From assembly GCF_010993775.1 (NCBI RefSeq), contig NZ_WOTO01000019.1:62001-126000 (forward strand): a stretch of DNA of 64,000 nucleotides, written 5' to 3'. A program made the position numbers and the translations under genes. Under the pieces are notes generated by a model, which was given only the letters and a program-made list of their open reading frames with translations, did no database searches and was not told the DNA's origin. Positions 27,447 to 38,837 of this stretch are shown piece by piece (the stretch's first letter is position 1; every line of letters begins with the position of its first letter). Source of the stretch: Fodinicola feengrottensis. Its GTDB lineage: Bacteria; Actinomycetota; Actinomycetes; Mycobacteriales; HKI-0501.

Positions 27447-30058
27447 ATGCCAGCGGCATGGCCGCTCGTCGGGCGGTCGAAGGAGTGGGAGTTCGTCGCC
27501 GACGCGATGGGCCGCCAGCGCGGGATCGTGCTGGCCGGCGCGGCCGGCGTGGGCAAGACGCGGCTCGCGCGGGAAGTCCTGCAGGCCGCCGCCCGCCGCG
27601 GCTCGACCACCCGCTGGGCCTTCGCGTCCGCCTCCGCACGCGGCCTGCCACTGGGCGCTCTCAGCCCGATTATCTCTGTGACGGACGGAAATCCCGCACA
27701 GTTGCTACGACACGCCACCGACGCGCTGGCCGCCGGCACGGACGTGGTCGTCGGCGTGGACGACGCCCATTTGCTGGATGAGCTGTCGGCGCTGGTGCTT
27801 TACCAGCTGGTGGGCGCCGGCGCGGCCAAGGTGATCGTGACCGTCCGCACCGGCGAGCCGGCGCCGGCCGCCGTGACGGCATTGTGGGAGGGCAGTTTGT
27901 TGCCACGGCTGGAAATCCAGCCGCTGCCCGAGGCAGCCACCGCCGAGTTGGTGGCGGCCGCGCTCGGCGGCCCAGTGGACAGCAATGGCACCGCGAAGCT
28001 GTGGTCGATGACGCACGGGAACGCGCTTTTCCTGCGGCAGCTGGTGCTTGGCGAGCTGGACGCCGGCCGGCTGGTCGATGTCGGCGGGGTGTGGCGATGG
28101 TCTGGCGCGGCCGGAGTCTCGCCCGTACTGGCCGAACTCGTACGCGCCAGAATGGGCGGCCTCACCGACCAGGCCCGCGAGGTGGTCGACGTGCTCGCCC
28201 TCGGCGAGCCGCTGGGCACCGAACTTCTGGTTGACCTGACGGGGAAAAAACAGCCGTACGGACGGCGGAAGCGGCCGGCCTGGTGGGCATCGAGCAGGAC
28301 GGTCACCGGCGGCAGGCGCGGCTTGCGCACCCGCTTTATGGGGAAGTACGCCGAAACGGCATTGGTCAGCTGCGCGCCCGCCGGCTGCGCGGCGCGATCG
28401 CCACCGCGCGCGCCGCCGACGCCGGCGGCCGCCGCGCCGACGACACCCTGCGCCGCGCGGTCCTCGTGCTGGATTCCGACCTCACCCCGGACCCCGCGCT
28501 GCTGACCACGGCCGCCGGCGCGGCGATCGCACTTTTGGACCTACCGCTCGCCGAACGGCTGGCCCGCGCCGCGGTGGCCGCTGGCGGCGGCTATCTTGCG
28601 CGGCTCACGCTGGCCGACTCGCTGTCGTGGATGAGCCGCGGCGAAGCGGCGGACGCCGAGTACGTTCGGCTGGCCGAGATCGCGAGCGACGACCAGGAGC
28701 GGGTCCGGGCCGCTTTTCCGCGCGCCGCCAACCTTTTCTACGCGCTGCGCCGGCCGACGCAGGCGATCGCCGTGCTGGAGGCCGGTTTGGCCGCGGTCAC
28801 CGACAAGGTCGGCCAGCAAGCCCTGATCGGCCTCCGATGCACCTTCCAGGTCCACTTAGGACGGCCACGGGATGTCATTCGTGAAGCCGAAATCGCGCTG
28901 GCCACGCCGGGACTGCCGGCCCAGCCACTGGTCATGACGTCGTACAGCTATGTCGCCGGCCTCACGGTCCTGGGCCAAGCCGACACCGCACTGCCGGCGG
29001 CGGCGATCGCGCGTACGCGGCCGCCGATGTTTCCTTCGACTGCGCGGTGCCCAGCCTCGGCCTCGCGATGACGCACGTCTTCACCTTGCGAATGGCCGGA
29101 TATCTGGGAAAAAGCCGAGCAGATCGCGATCGAGCGACGCTCCCGCGGCGGCGAGATCCCGGGCACCCCGCAGGCGTACGGCGCCACCCTGATGGGCCTC
29201 GCCGCACTTTTTCGGGGTCGCTTGACAGTCGCCGTCCGGTGGCTCCGGGAAGGCCGGGCCGGGTTGCTGACCGACACCGCGGGCTACCAGAACGCGTGCC
29301 TGACCGGCCTGGTCGAGGCGCTCGCCAAGCTCGGTGAGGTCGCCGCCGCCCGGGAGGCTTTGACCCAGCTGGACGCGAATCCGCATCCGGTCATGGTGCT
29401 GTTCGAGCCGGACCTGCAGCTGTCCCGGGCCTGGGTGGCGGCCGCCGAAGGCACCGTCACCGCGGCGATCGCACTCGCCCACCCCACGACGCGGCGCGTA
29501 CGGCCCGCGCCGACGACCGGCACGCGCAGGAGATTTTGGCTCTGCAAACCGCTTTGCAGTTCGGCGATGACACCGTCGCGGGCCGCCTCGGCACCCTCGC
29601 CACGGTGGCCGACGGTCCCCGCGGCGCGGCCGTCGCCGCACACGCTTTCGCCCTGGCGGCCAACGACGGCGACGCACTGCTGGCCGCTTCCTATGAGTGG
29701 GAAAAGATCGGCGACCTGGTGCCGCCGCCACCGACGCCGCCGCGCAGGCCGCGGTGGCATACGAGCAAGGAAAATCCGCCCGAGAGGCGATCGCCCGAGC
29801 CGACCGGCTGGCCGCCGACTGCGGCGGCGCCCGTACCCCGGCGCTGCTGGCCGCGACCCGCCCGCTCCCCCTCACGGCCGCGAACGCGAGATCGTCAGCC
29901 TGGCCGCACAGGGCCTGTCGAACCAACAAATCGCCGACCGGCTGGCCGTCTCGGTGCGTACGGTCGAGGGGCACCTTTATCGCGCCAGCACCAAACTCGG
30001 CACCACCAACCGCTCCGACTTCGCGACCCTGCTCAACCCTCGACCGAAAGAAACCTAG
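27447..30058 (+). CDS. LuxR-family LAL-type ATPase regulator (about six frameshifts)
   Basis: About 870 residues. An N-terminal AAA/STAND ATPase has Walker A LAGAAGVGKTRLAREV near residue 30 and Walker B VVVGVDDAHLLDE near 110. A long helical TPR-like middle follows, then a C-terminal LuxR helix-turn-helix (EREIVSLAAQGLSNQQIADR, then VRTVEGHLYRA). Breaks occur near 28245 (six A), 29010, 29105 (five A), 29485, 29710 and 29870, the densest in the window, so real decay is possible here. GGAGGT precedes ATG 27447, which follows the glycosylase stop by 2 bp. Confidence 0.85.
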
Positions 30059-30063
30059 TGGTC

Positions 30064-31606
30064 ATGACGGCTGAATACGACGTGGTTATTGTCGGCGGCG
30101 GGCATAACGCCCTGGTGGCGGCGAGTTATCTCGCCCAGGCCGGCCGGTCGGTGATCGTGCTGGAACGCGGTGCCGCGGTCGGCGGCGCGGCGGTGTCCTT
30201 CCGGGCTTTCGACGGCGTCGACGTACGCCTGTCCCGGTATTCATATTTGGTCAGCCTGTTGCCGCGGAAAATCATCGCTGACCTCGGGCTCGATGTGACG
30301 CTGCGGCGGCGGCGAATCTCGTCGTACACACCGTTGGGCGATCGCGGCCTGCTGGTGGACACCCACGATCGCGAGCGGACTGCCGCGTCGTTCCGGTCGA
30401 TCACCGGATCGGACGCGGATTTCGCCGCCTGGGCAACACTTCTACAGCCAGACCGAGCTGGTGGCCCAGCGTGTTTTCGACACCCTGACCGAGCCGCTGA
30501 CCAGCAAAGACGACCTGAAGGCCCGAGTGCGCGACGATGCCGCCTGGTCGATGCTGTTCGAGCGGCCAATAGCGCACACGTTGCTCGAGCGGTTCGCAGA
30601 CGACACGGTCCGTGGGGTGGTGTTGACGGACGCGCTGATCGGCACCTTCGCGGCCGCCGGCGAGCCGACGTTGCGGCAGAACCGCTGCCTGCTCTACCAC
30701 GTGATCGGCAACGGGACCGGCGACTGGGATGTCCCGGTGGGCGGGATGGGCGCGGTCACCGGTTCGCTCGCCGGGGTCGCGCGGCAGGCCAACGCGGTGC
30801 TACGGACCGATGCCGAGGCGCTGTCCATAACGCCGGACGGCGAGGTGCGTTATCGACACGGCGACGACGAGCATGTCGTACGCGGAGACTACGTACTGGC
30901 GAATGTCGCTCCGCCCACGCTCGCACGGCTGCTCGGCGAGGAACCGACGGAGGAGCCCGAAGGCGCGCAGCTCAAAGTGAACATGGTGCTTTCCCGGCTC
31001 CCCCGGTTGCGGCAGCCCGGCCTCGACCCAGTCGACGCGTTCGGCGGCACCTTCCACGTCAACGAAGGTTTCGAGCAGCTGGAGACGGCGTACGCGCAAG
31101 CCGCCGCCGGCCAGATCCCGACCCTGCCGCCGTCCGAGATCTACTGCCATTCGCTCACCGACCCATCTATCCTCGGCCCAGCCGAGAAAGCCGCTGGGGT
31201 CGCCACCCTGACCCTTTTCGGGCTGCACATGCCGGCCCGGCTGTTCGCTGGCCGCAATGACCAGGCCCGGGCGCAGGCGCTGCGCGCGACGCTGGCGTCC
31301 TTGGATGCCGTGCTGGCCGAGCCCATCGAGGACTGCCTGCTCCGGGACAGTCACGGAAACCCTTGCATAGAAGCGAAAACGCCGCTGGATCTGGAGGCGG
31401 AGGTGGGGTTGCCCGGCGGTCACATCTTCCACCGTGACCTGTCCTGGCCGTACGCGCAGGATCCGGCGCAGGTCGGGCGGTGGGGCGTGGAGACGGCGTA
31501 CGAACGAGTCCTGCTCTGCGGTGCCGGCGCGGCCCGCGGCGGCGGGGTCAGCGGCATCCCCGGGCACAACGCGGCAATGGCCGTTCTCGGCGCCACCGAC
31601 AAATAG
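30064..31606 (+). CDS. FAD-dependent oxidoreductase, phytoene-desaturase/amine-oxidase type (one frameshift)
   Basis: About 513 residues. The dinucleotide fold starts MTAEYDVVIVGGGHNALVAA and continues ASYLAQAG, with VIVLERGAAVGGAAVSF, typical of phytoene desaturase-related oxidoreductases. The C-terminal FAD contact is VLLCGAGAARGGGVSGIPGHNAA. The frame breaks near 30435. It begins 5 bp after the LuxR-type gene and may be co-transcribed. It has no carotenoid genes around it, so a carotenoid role is not supported. Confidence 0.85.
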
Positions 31607-31668
31607 GCTTTCCGAAGACAGCGCAAAGTCGTGTGATTCTCGTGGGGAAACTGACCTTACGATTCCCC

Positions 31669-31902
31669 CACAGGGAGTCTCTCTGGGTGCGCTTGCTAGT
31701 GGTTCTACGGCAAAACGGCCGGTCGGCGGAGGCTTTGGCGCTCTACCACCACATCCGCACCCGGTTGGCCGACGAGCTCGGCGTGGACCCCGGCCCGGAA
31801 CTCTACCGGATCCACGCCGAACTGCTGGCCGGCACGTCCGTACGAGTAGACCGCCCAAGGCCCGGACAACTCGTCCGGATGCGAAATTCCCGTTGGCCTT
31901 GA
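31669..31902 (+). pseudogene. Remnant of a BTAD (SARP) domain
   Basis: A 77-codon fragment encoding RESLWVRLLVVLRQNGRSAE and then ALALYHHIRTRLADELGVDPGPELYRIH-like sequence, which is the second half of a bacterial transcriptional activation domain. There is no DNA-binding domain before it and no ATPase after it, and no plausible start. It lies between two full AfsR/SARP-class genes and is probably the trace of a third, deleted one. Confidence 0.7.
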
Positions 31903-31919
31903 CAGGTGCAGACCCCGCT

Positions 31920-32237
31920 TCACGGCCGTTTCGCGGCCAACTCATGCCCGTTCTCTCGCAATGCCAGCACCAACAGTCCGGCCAGTGCGGCGACATTCAG
32001 CACGACCTTGGCCAGCAGATCGGTCGCGGTGAAGCGGTTCGCCGGAAACCGGCCACCATGCTCGCGGTCAACGCCCCCGGCGACCAGCGCGAGCCGGTGC
32101 CGGTCGGTCCAGCCCTTCGACCATCGACATCCGGCGAAACCCACCGCCGCGGCGACCACGAGCGCCAACGCAGGCGACTCAGACCAAGCCCGTACTATCG
32201 CCGCCAGCAAGATCAACGTCACCGAGAGTGTCGTCAT
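31920..32237 (-). CDS. Small membrane protein
   Basis: A 105-residue protein from ATG 32237 with two or three hydrophobic segments (MTTLSVTLILLAAIVRAW, SPALALVVAAAVGFAG, and VVLNVAALAGLLVLAL near the end), joined by a basic stretch with GRFPANRF. No family is recognised. The longer upstream frame is arginine- and serine-rich and unlikely to be coding. It is convergent with the BTAD remnant. Confidence 0.5.
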   Translation of the reverse strand: MTTLSVTLILLAAIVRAWSESPALALVVAAAVGFAGCRWSKGWTDRHRLALVAGGVDREHGGRFPANRFTATDLLAKVVLNVAALAGLLVLALRENGHELAAKRP

Positions 32238-32688
32238 CTGCTGGTGGGTCCGGGAGGACGGAGGCCGGGTCGACCGGAAACGGCAGCGGGATGACCGTGC
32301 CTTCGAGCTGGCAGTCATCCCGGACCTCGTCGCTTGGCTGGCGACGCGACCCGAAGTCGACTGGGACGACACCCGCCTCGGGAACCGATTCCAGATGACG
32401 CTTACCCGTCACTTTTCTTCAGCTCCGATCAGGTGAGGCGCCATTTCCCGTCGCTGAGCATGCCAGCCGCTCTTGTCGCACCGATGTTGCCGAGTTGTCA
32501 TCACGACACGAGCAGCGACGGCGGAGACCGGCCGACTCCGATGACATCGATATGACAACGTCATGGCATCGGGTCGTGGCACCCTGGTGCGCTCGCGAAT
32601 TAATCGGCCTGCCATTCACTTTCGGTATTGTGGCGGTGAATGTGACGTCTCTCTTGTGGAATTGCTGGCGAGTCGTATCTTGAGCACT
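32238..32688. other. Intergenic region without a supported gene
   Basis: About 450 bases upstream of the SARP gene. Several short frames exist on both strands (for example a plus-strand stretch with FELAVIPDLVAWLATRPEVD), but none has a good start, ribosome site or recognisable family. It may hold debris from the same rearrangement that left the BTAD remnant. Confidence 0.4.
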
Positions 32689-35536
32689 ATGGCCAGCGCG
32701 CAAATCGCTGATAGGAAAACCCGGGACTCCGCTGCTCCGGACGTGTCGGTCCGGCTACTGGGCGATCTGGAAATCCTGGCGGACGGCGTCCCGGTTCCCG
32801 TGGTGGGAGACAAGTGCCGGGTCATCGTGGCATCGCTCGCCCTCGCCGGCGGCCAGCCGCTGAGCGTGCACACCCTCGCGCGTCGGGGTGTGGAACAACG
32901 AGCTGCCGGCACGGGTCGCCGGCAGTGTGGCCAGCCTGGTCACCCGACTGCGCCGGCCGCTCGGAGTCGGCGCTATCCAGACCGTGCGGGGCGGCTACCA
33001 GCTGCGAACCACCCCGGAGCTGGTGGACGCGCTGCGGTTCCGGTCCCTGCTGACGGAGGCGGCGACCAGCGCGGACACCGAACGGGAGCGGTCGCTGCTC
33101 GATGCCGCGCTGCAGCTCTGGCGGGCCGAGCCGTTCGCCGGGCTGCGGTCCGAGGTGCTGGAACGGGACGAGCTGCCCGGTCTGGTGGAGTTGCGGCTCG
33201 CCGCGCTCGAACGCCGAGCCGACATGGACCTCGCAGCTGGTACGCCGCTGCCCTGGATCGCCCAGTTTCACTATCTGACCGCCCAACATCCGCTGCGGGA
33301 AAGCCTGTGGCAGCGGCTGATCATGGCGCTGGCGGCGAGCGGGCGGCAAGCCGACGCCTTGATGGCGTACGAGCAAGTTCGTACGACGCTGCGGGAAAAT
33401 CTGGGAGTCAGCCCCGGCGCCGAGCTCCAGCGGTTGCACCAGCGGTTGGTGAGCGGCGCGCCCACGGTCACACCACCACCGGTCGAGGTTCCGCAAGTCG
33501 AACCGCTGCGCCAGCTGCCGCCGGCCGGTGGTCATTTCGTCGGCCGCGAAGCCGCCCTGGTCGCGCTGGACGATCTGGTCGCCGCCCGTGCGCCGGAGCC
33601 GTGGGCCGGTCCGGCCATCGCGGTGATCGACAGCGGCGGTGGCATGGGCAAGACCACGTTGGCGATCCACTGGGCACATCGGGTGCGGGCCGATTTTCCG
33701 GACGCCCAGGTGTATCTCGACCTGCGCGGCTACAGCCCCGGCAAAAGCCTTTCACCACACGACGCACTGGAGTTGGCCCTGCGGGCGCTGGGAATCGCCG
33801 GCGATCACCTGCCGGCGACGGTGGAAGGCCTGTCGGCGCTTCTTCGTACGGTCACCGCGGACAAACGCATCCTGCTCATTCTGGACAACGTCCGGAACAG
33901 CGAACAGGTCCGCCCGCTGCTGCCCGGTCCCGGCGGTGCCGTGGTGGTGACCAGCCGGAGCCAGCTTCGCGGACTGGTCGCCCGCGATGGCGCCGTTCGG
34001 GTGAGCCTGGACCGGCTCGCTCCAGCCGAGTCCGTACGGCTGCTGACCGACATTGTCGGCGCCCGCGCGGCCGACGAACCGGAGCGGGCCGCGGACATCG
34101 CCCAGCTCTGTGACCACACTCCGCTGGCTCTGCGCATCATCGCGGACCGGCTGTCCCGCCAGTCCAGCACGTCTCTGGGCACCCTCGTCCACGCCCTGCA
34201 AGCGCAGGAATCGGTGCTGGACGCGTTCGACACCGGCGACGACGACAGCACCAACCTACGGATAGTGCTGTCGTGGTCGTACGAACAACTCGACCCGGCG
34301 GCGGCCCGCGCGCTGCGGCTGATCGGGCTGTTTCCGGGCGCCAGCATCAGTCTTTCGGCGGCGGCCGCGATGGTTCGGGCCCCCGCCAAGGACGTTCGCG
34401 TCGTCCTGGACCGGCTCACCGACACCCATTTGCTGGAACAAAAAGAGCACGACCGCTACGAGCTGCATGACCTCGTACGGGCATTCGCCGAGGAACGGTC
34501 GCTGGCCCACGACAGCCAACCGCACCGGGCCGAGGCAGTCGTACGCGTCCTTGAGTGGTACGTCCGTGGGCTCAACATGGTCTATCGGCAACTGGAGCCG
34601 AGCCGGCAGCGGGTCGGTGTGGAGTCCGCGTCCATCCTGGTGACACCGCCTGCTTTGGCGGACGAGCGGGCCGCGGATGTGTGGTGTGAGGCCGAATATC
34701 GCACTCTGGTCGCGCTCGTCGACTGGGCCGTCCACCAGGATCAGCCCGGATATGCGTGCCGGTTGACCTGGCTTCTGCAGATCATGATCAACCGGAGCAA
34801 CCGGCCGCAGGACCAGATCGACCTGCACCAGATCGCGATCGCGGCGGCCGCGAGCCTGGACGATCCGGTGTTGGAGGAGGCGCGACTGCTCAACGGCCTC
34901 GGCAATGGCTTTGCCGAGCTGCAACGCCCGGACGACGCGGAACGCTGCTACCAGGATGCGCTGGCTCGGTTCCAGGCGGCGGGGAACGAACCCGGCGAGG
35001 CGCAGGTGCTGGGAAACCTCGGCCTAGTGGACACCGAGCGCGGAAAGTACGAGCGGGCGAAGACCCGGTCGCAGACCGCGTTGGAGCTCTACCGCCGACT
35101 CGGCGACCACCGCGGCGAGGCGGTCAACTTCGACAACCTCGCCATGGCGCATTTCGGCTGCCGGGAATACGCCCCCCCGGCGATCGCGTGCTGGCGGCGC
35201 GCGTTCGAGATCAACCGGCGGTGCGGCTGGCGGCACAACGAGGGCTACAACCTGGCGAACCTCGGCCGGGCGTACGCGGCGCTGAACAAGCACGAGCGAG
35301 CCATCGCCTATTTCGGGCAGGCGTTGCTGCTTTACCGGCTGGTCGGCAGCCGCCAACGCGAAGCGATAACCCAACTCCACCTGGGATATTCGTTGATCGC
35401 CACCGGGGACGTCGATGCCGCGCGAGAGGCCTGGCGGGCTTCCCAGCGCACCCTCGACGCGTTGGGCGACGCCCGGGCCGGCGAAGCCCGGCGGGCCCTG
35501 GACACCGCCGACGCCGCCGCCGCGATGTTCTGCTGA
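32689..35536 (+). CDS. SARP-family regulator: winged helix, BTAD, NB-ARC, TPR (one frameshift)
   Basis: About 948 residues from ATG 32689. The winged helix (VSVRLLGDLEILADGVPVPV) is interrupted by a break near 32880. The BTAD follows (HPLRESLWQRLIMALAASGR, LGVSPGAELQRLHQ). The NTPase has IDSGGGMGKTTLAIHWAH as Walker A near residue 310, RILLILDNVRN as Walker B and CDHTPLALRIIADRLS. About six C-terminal TPRs include LGNLGLVDTERGKYERAK and YNLANLGRAYAALNKHERA. This AfsR/EmbR-like architecture suits a pathway or global activator. It ends 68 bp before the GntR operon, which it could regulate. Confidence 0.9.
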
Positions 35537-35554
35537 CCTTTCTGGCATCTGACA

Positions 35555-35573
35555 AATTGGTCCGGCTGTCCGG
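35555..35573. promoter_or_regulatory. GntR box upstream of gntR (weak)
   Basis: AATTGGTCCG here is identical over ten bases to one half of the box at 36467-36485 (read on the other strand). The second half is degenerate. It lies about 32 bases before the GntR start, in a position for autoregulation. Confidence 0.45.
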
Positions 35574-35604
35574 TGGACGCGACCTTTCTCGCTACCATCA
35601 CAGG

Positions 35605-36427
35605 ATGAGCGCGGACGAGATCGACTGGGCCCGCCGGCTGGCGGTGGACGCGAGCCGCGCCATGCCGTTGTATCACCAGTTGCGCGAGCGGCTGCGGATC
35701 GCCGTTCGCGAGGTCGAGCCGGACACCCCGATGCCGACCGAGCGGGCGCTGATGGAGTTCACCGGCGTCAGCCGGGCCACCATCCGGCGGGCGGTGGCCG
35801 ACCTGGTCAGCGAGGGTTTGCTGGTCACCCGGCAGGGCAGCGGGACCTACACCGCGCCGGCCAGGGTGCCCACCGAGCTGGGGCCGGCGCCCACGCGGCT
35901 TCACCGACACGATGGCCCGGCTGGGGCGGCAGCCGAGCACAAAAGTGCTCGAAGCGGAGCTGGTCGCTGCTTCGGCGGAAATCGCCGAGCGGCTGGGCCT
36001 GGCCGCCGCCGGCGACCAGGTGGTGGTGCTGGAACGGCTGCGACTGCTGGACGGCGAGCCGTGCATGGTCGAGCGCGCGCACCTGCCGGCCGACCTGGTG
36101 CCAGGCCTGCTCGACCGGGACCTGGACGGCTCGCTCTATGACACCCTGAGCCTGCAATATGGGCTGGTGCCGGCGCAGGGCACCGAGTCGATCGTGGCGG
36201 TCAACGCCGACCAGCGGCTGGCCCGGCTGCTGGACATCCCGATGGCCGCGGCCGTGCTGGCCACCTCCCGTACGACCAGCACGGACAGCGGCACGCACCT
36301 GGAATACACCCTCCGGCACGCCCGCGGCGACCGCTGCTCGTTTCTCATCGAGCTGGGTGCGTCCGGCGGGCAGCTCGGCGACCACTCCAGCCTTGATCCG
36401 GCATTACGGCCGGCACTGTTCACCTGA
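35605..36427 (+). CDS. GntR-family regulator with UTRA ligand domain (one frameshift)
   Basis: About 274 residues. The winged helix-turn-helix covers residues 15-85 (MPTERALMEFTGVSRATIRR, then LVTRQGSGTYTA). The UTRA effector domain follows, with VVVLERLRLLDGEPCMVER and a C-terminal LEYTLRHARGDRCSFLIELG. The frame breaks near 35885 in a GC-rich stretch. It belongs to the HutC/FarR-type GntR proteins that sense catabolic intermediates. It is the first gene of the operon at 35.6-41 kb; matching boxes at 35555, 36467 and 41417 suggest it controls the whole set. Confidence 0.9.
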
Positions 36428-36466
36428 TTGGGTCGTTGACACGGCCAATCCTCCTCAATAAAGATA

Positions 36467-36485
36467 CGGTTGTACGGACCAATTG
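36467..36485. promoter_or_regulatory. GntR box upstream of the ROK kinase gene
   Basis: CGGTTGTACGGACCAATTG. The eleven bases GTTGTACGGAC are identical to the reverse strand of the box at 41417-41434. The shape TTGT-ACGG-ACAA resembles the known AraR-type GntR operator TTGTACGTACAA. It lies 20 bases before the start codon. Confidence 0.65.
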
Positions 36486-36504
36486 AGGTGAGGGTGGCCG
36501 GCAC

Positions 36505-37379
36505 GTGACAGGGATAAGACTCGGCGTCGACGTCGGCGGCTCCGCGACCAAGTGGGTGCTACTCGACGAGACCGGCGCCATGCTGGACGCCGGCTCGACG
36601 CCCACCCCGCGAGCCGGGCCGGCGGCGGTGATCGAGCTGGTCGCCGAGCTCGCGGCGCAGTCGAAAGAGCCCACCGCGATCGGGGTCGCCGTCCCGGGCC
36701 TGGTCGACACGGCCAGCGGCGCCACCCTGTTCATCCCCAACGTGGGCGGTGACTGGGCGGGCTTCCCGTTCACCGAACGGCTGGCGGCGCGTACGTCCAC
36801 ACCGGCCACCGTCATCAACGACGGCCGCGCGTTCGCGCTCGCCGAGCTCCGGCAGGGCGCCGCGAAAGGCCTGTCCGAAGCGCTTTTTTCGTGGTGGTAG
36901 GCACCGGAATCGGCGGTGCACTGGCGGTTGGCGGCCGGGTTTTGCATAACCGGCGCGACAATTTCGGGGCGATCGGGCACATGACCGTACGGCCGAACGG
37001 CGATCGCTGCACCTGCGGCAACCGCGGCTGCCTGGAAACCGTCGCGAGCGCCCGTGCGCTGGCCACCAAGACCGCGACCGCCGAGCAGGTCGCCGCGGCG
37101 GCCGCCCAAGGCGATCCGACCAGCGCGCGGCGGATCCTGCGGGCCGGTCGGGAGCTTGGCCTCGCGATCAGCAGCACGCTCGCCTTTCTCGGCTTTTCCA
37201 CCGCAGTGGTGGGTGGCGGCGTCGCCGGCGCGCTGCCGCAAATGCTGCCGGCGATAGTCGCCGAACTCGATGACCGGACCGCCATGCTCGGCACCTGTCA
37301 CGTACACCCCGGCGCGCTCGGCCCGCATGCGGGTGCGGGTGCGATCGGCGCGGCCTTATGGACTTTGGAGGGACCATGA
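36505..37379 (+). CDS. ROK-family kinase (one frameshift)
   Basis: About 291 residues. The ATP phosphate loop is LGVDVGGSATKWVLLDE at the N-terminus, and the middle has GVAVPGLVD and VINDGRAFALAE. After a break in a run of six T near 36890, GTGIGGALAVGG and the ROK zinc site (GHMTV, then CTCGNRGCLE) follow. It probably phosphorylates a sugar or amino sugar; it has no DNA-binding domain, so it is not a ROK repressor. The start is GTG 36505. It overlaps the SIS gene by 4 bp (ATGA). Confidence 0.9.
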
Positions 37380-38143
37380 CCTGGATCGGGCAGGCCATCG
37401 AGCTGCTGAGGACGATCGAGGACACCCAACTGGCGGCGCTGGAGCGGGCCAGCGTGCTCGCGGCGGAGTCCATTGCCGGCGGCGGGGTCGTGCACACCTT
37501 CGGCACCGGCCACTCGCGCATCCCGGTCGAGGAGATGTTTCCGCGCTACGGCTCATATCCGGGCTTCCACCCGATCGTCGAGCTGTCGTCGACCTTCCAC
37601 ACCCAGGTCACCGGTTCGAACGGGCTGCGGCAGGCGATGTTCGTCGAGCGGGTGCAGGGCCTCGCGGACGTGATCCTGAGCAACTTCGCCTTGCGGCCAA
37701 CGGATTCGGCGATCGTGTTCAGCGTCAGCGGCCGCAACGCGCTGCCCGTCGAGATGGCGATCGGCCTGCGAAAAGCCGGCGTACGGGTGATCGCGGTGAC
37801 CGGCCTCGCCGAGTCGTACGCGGCCGAGCCGACCCATCCAACCGGTACGCGCCTGTGCGATCACGCCGATGTCGTTATCGACCTCTGTACGCCACCGGGC
37901 GACGCGCTGTCCACAGTGGACGGTCTGGCCGAGCGGGTCGGTCCGGGCAGCACGGTGGCCGCGGTCGCGGTGGTGAACGAGATCAAGGTGCGGACGGCCC
38001 AAAAGCTCGTCGACGCCGGCTGCCCGCCCCCGGTGATCACTGGCGCGAGCGTGGTCGGCCGCGAACGCAGCGACGAACTGTTCGCCGCGGCCTGCGCCGA
38101 GCATGCCCGCCGGGCCGCCGCCGTGCTCCGGACTACCCCGTGA
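37376..38143 (+). CDS. SIS-domain sugar-phosphate isomerase-like protein (UPF0309 type)
   Basis: A 255-residue single-SIS protein. The sugar-binding region is VVHTFGTGHSRIPVEEMFPR near residue 40, followed by FHTQVTGSNGLRQ, and the SIS strand-loop IVFSVSGRNALPVEMAIGLR near residue 125. The family is thought to act on phosphosugars or their N-acyl forms, as isomerase or etherase. Start overlaps the kinase stop (ATGA) and its stop overlaps the SDR start (GTGA), so translation is coupled. The frame is intact. Confidence 0.9.
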   Translation: MTWIGQAIELLRTIEDTQLAALERASVLAAESIAGGGVVHTFGTGHSRIPVEEMFPRYGSYPGFHPIVELSSTFHTQVTGSNGLRQAMFVERVQGLADVILSNFALRPTDSAIVFSVSGRNALPVEMAIGLRKAGVRVIAVTGLAESYAAEPTHPTGTRLCDHADVVIDLCTPPGDALSTVDGLAERVGPGSTVAAVAVVNEIKVRTAQKLVDAGCPPPVITGASVVGRERSDELFAAACAEHARRAAAVLRTTP

Positions 38144-38837
38144 ACGTGCTGGTGGCGCGGCGCGCGGCCGGCGGGATCGGGTCGGCGTGCGTACGAGCCG
38201 TCGAGGCCGACGGCGGCGCGGTCTATGGCGTCGACCGGGACGACACCGACATCACGCTGCCCGGCGGCGCCGAGCGGGCCGTCGCCACCGCGGTGGACAA
38301 GCTCGGCCGGTTGGACGGCGTGGTGCACGCGATCGGCATGTCCGGCCGCCGACAGGGCGACGGACCCATCGAGTCGTGTACGGACCAAGCCTGGGCCGAG
38401 GTTCTGCGAGTCAACTTGGAATCAGCGTTTCGGCTGCTCAGAGCGGCCGTGCCGGTGCTCACCGAGGCCGGCGGCGGCTCGATCGTACTGATCGGCTCGG
38501 CTCGGCGCTCGCGACCGATCCCGATCCGGACTTTCGCACCGTCGCGTACGCGACCGCCAAGGGCGCCCTGCTGTCGCTGGCCCGCGTCGTCGCGCACCAG
38601 ACCGCACGCGCCGGCGTACGGGTGAACATCGTCTCCGCGGGACTGGTGGACACGGCGATGGCGACGCGCGCGCTCACCACCCAAGCAATCCAGGACCGGC
38701 TTCCCGAGCTGATGCCGCTCGGCGGCAACGCCTGCACGCCGGAAGAGGTGGCCGCGGCGGTGTTGTGGCTGTTGTCGCCGGCTTCCCGGCGTACCACCGG
38801 AACCTCGCTGCCAGTGGATGGCGGGTGGCACTTATGA
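38140..38837 (+). CDS. Short-chain dehydrogenase (one frameshift; altered glycine motif)
   Basis: About 233 residues. The N-terminus VNVLVARRAAGGIGSACVRA corresponds to the TGxxxGIG cofactor loop, but the first Thr-Gly is replaced by Arg-Arg. The segment GSIVLIGSA holds the catalytic Ser, and after a break near 38505 comes YATAKGALLSLAR (Tyr and Lys), then VNIVSAGLVDTAMA and LPVDGGWHL. The rest of the fold is normal, so either local indels corrupt the start or the loop is divergent. It is coupled to neighbours by 4-bp overlaps on both sides. Confidence 0.85.
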
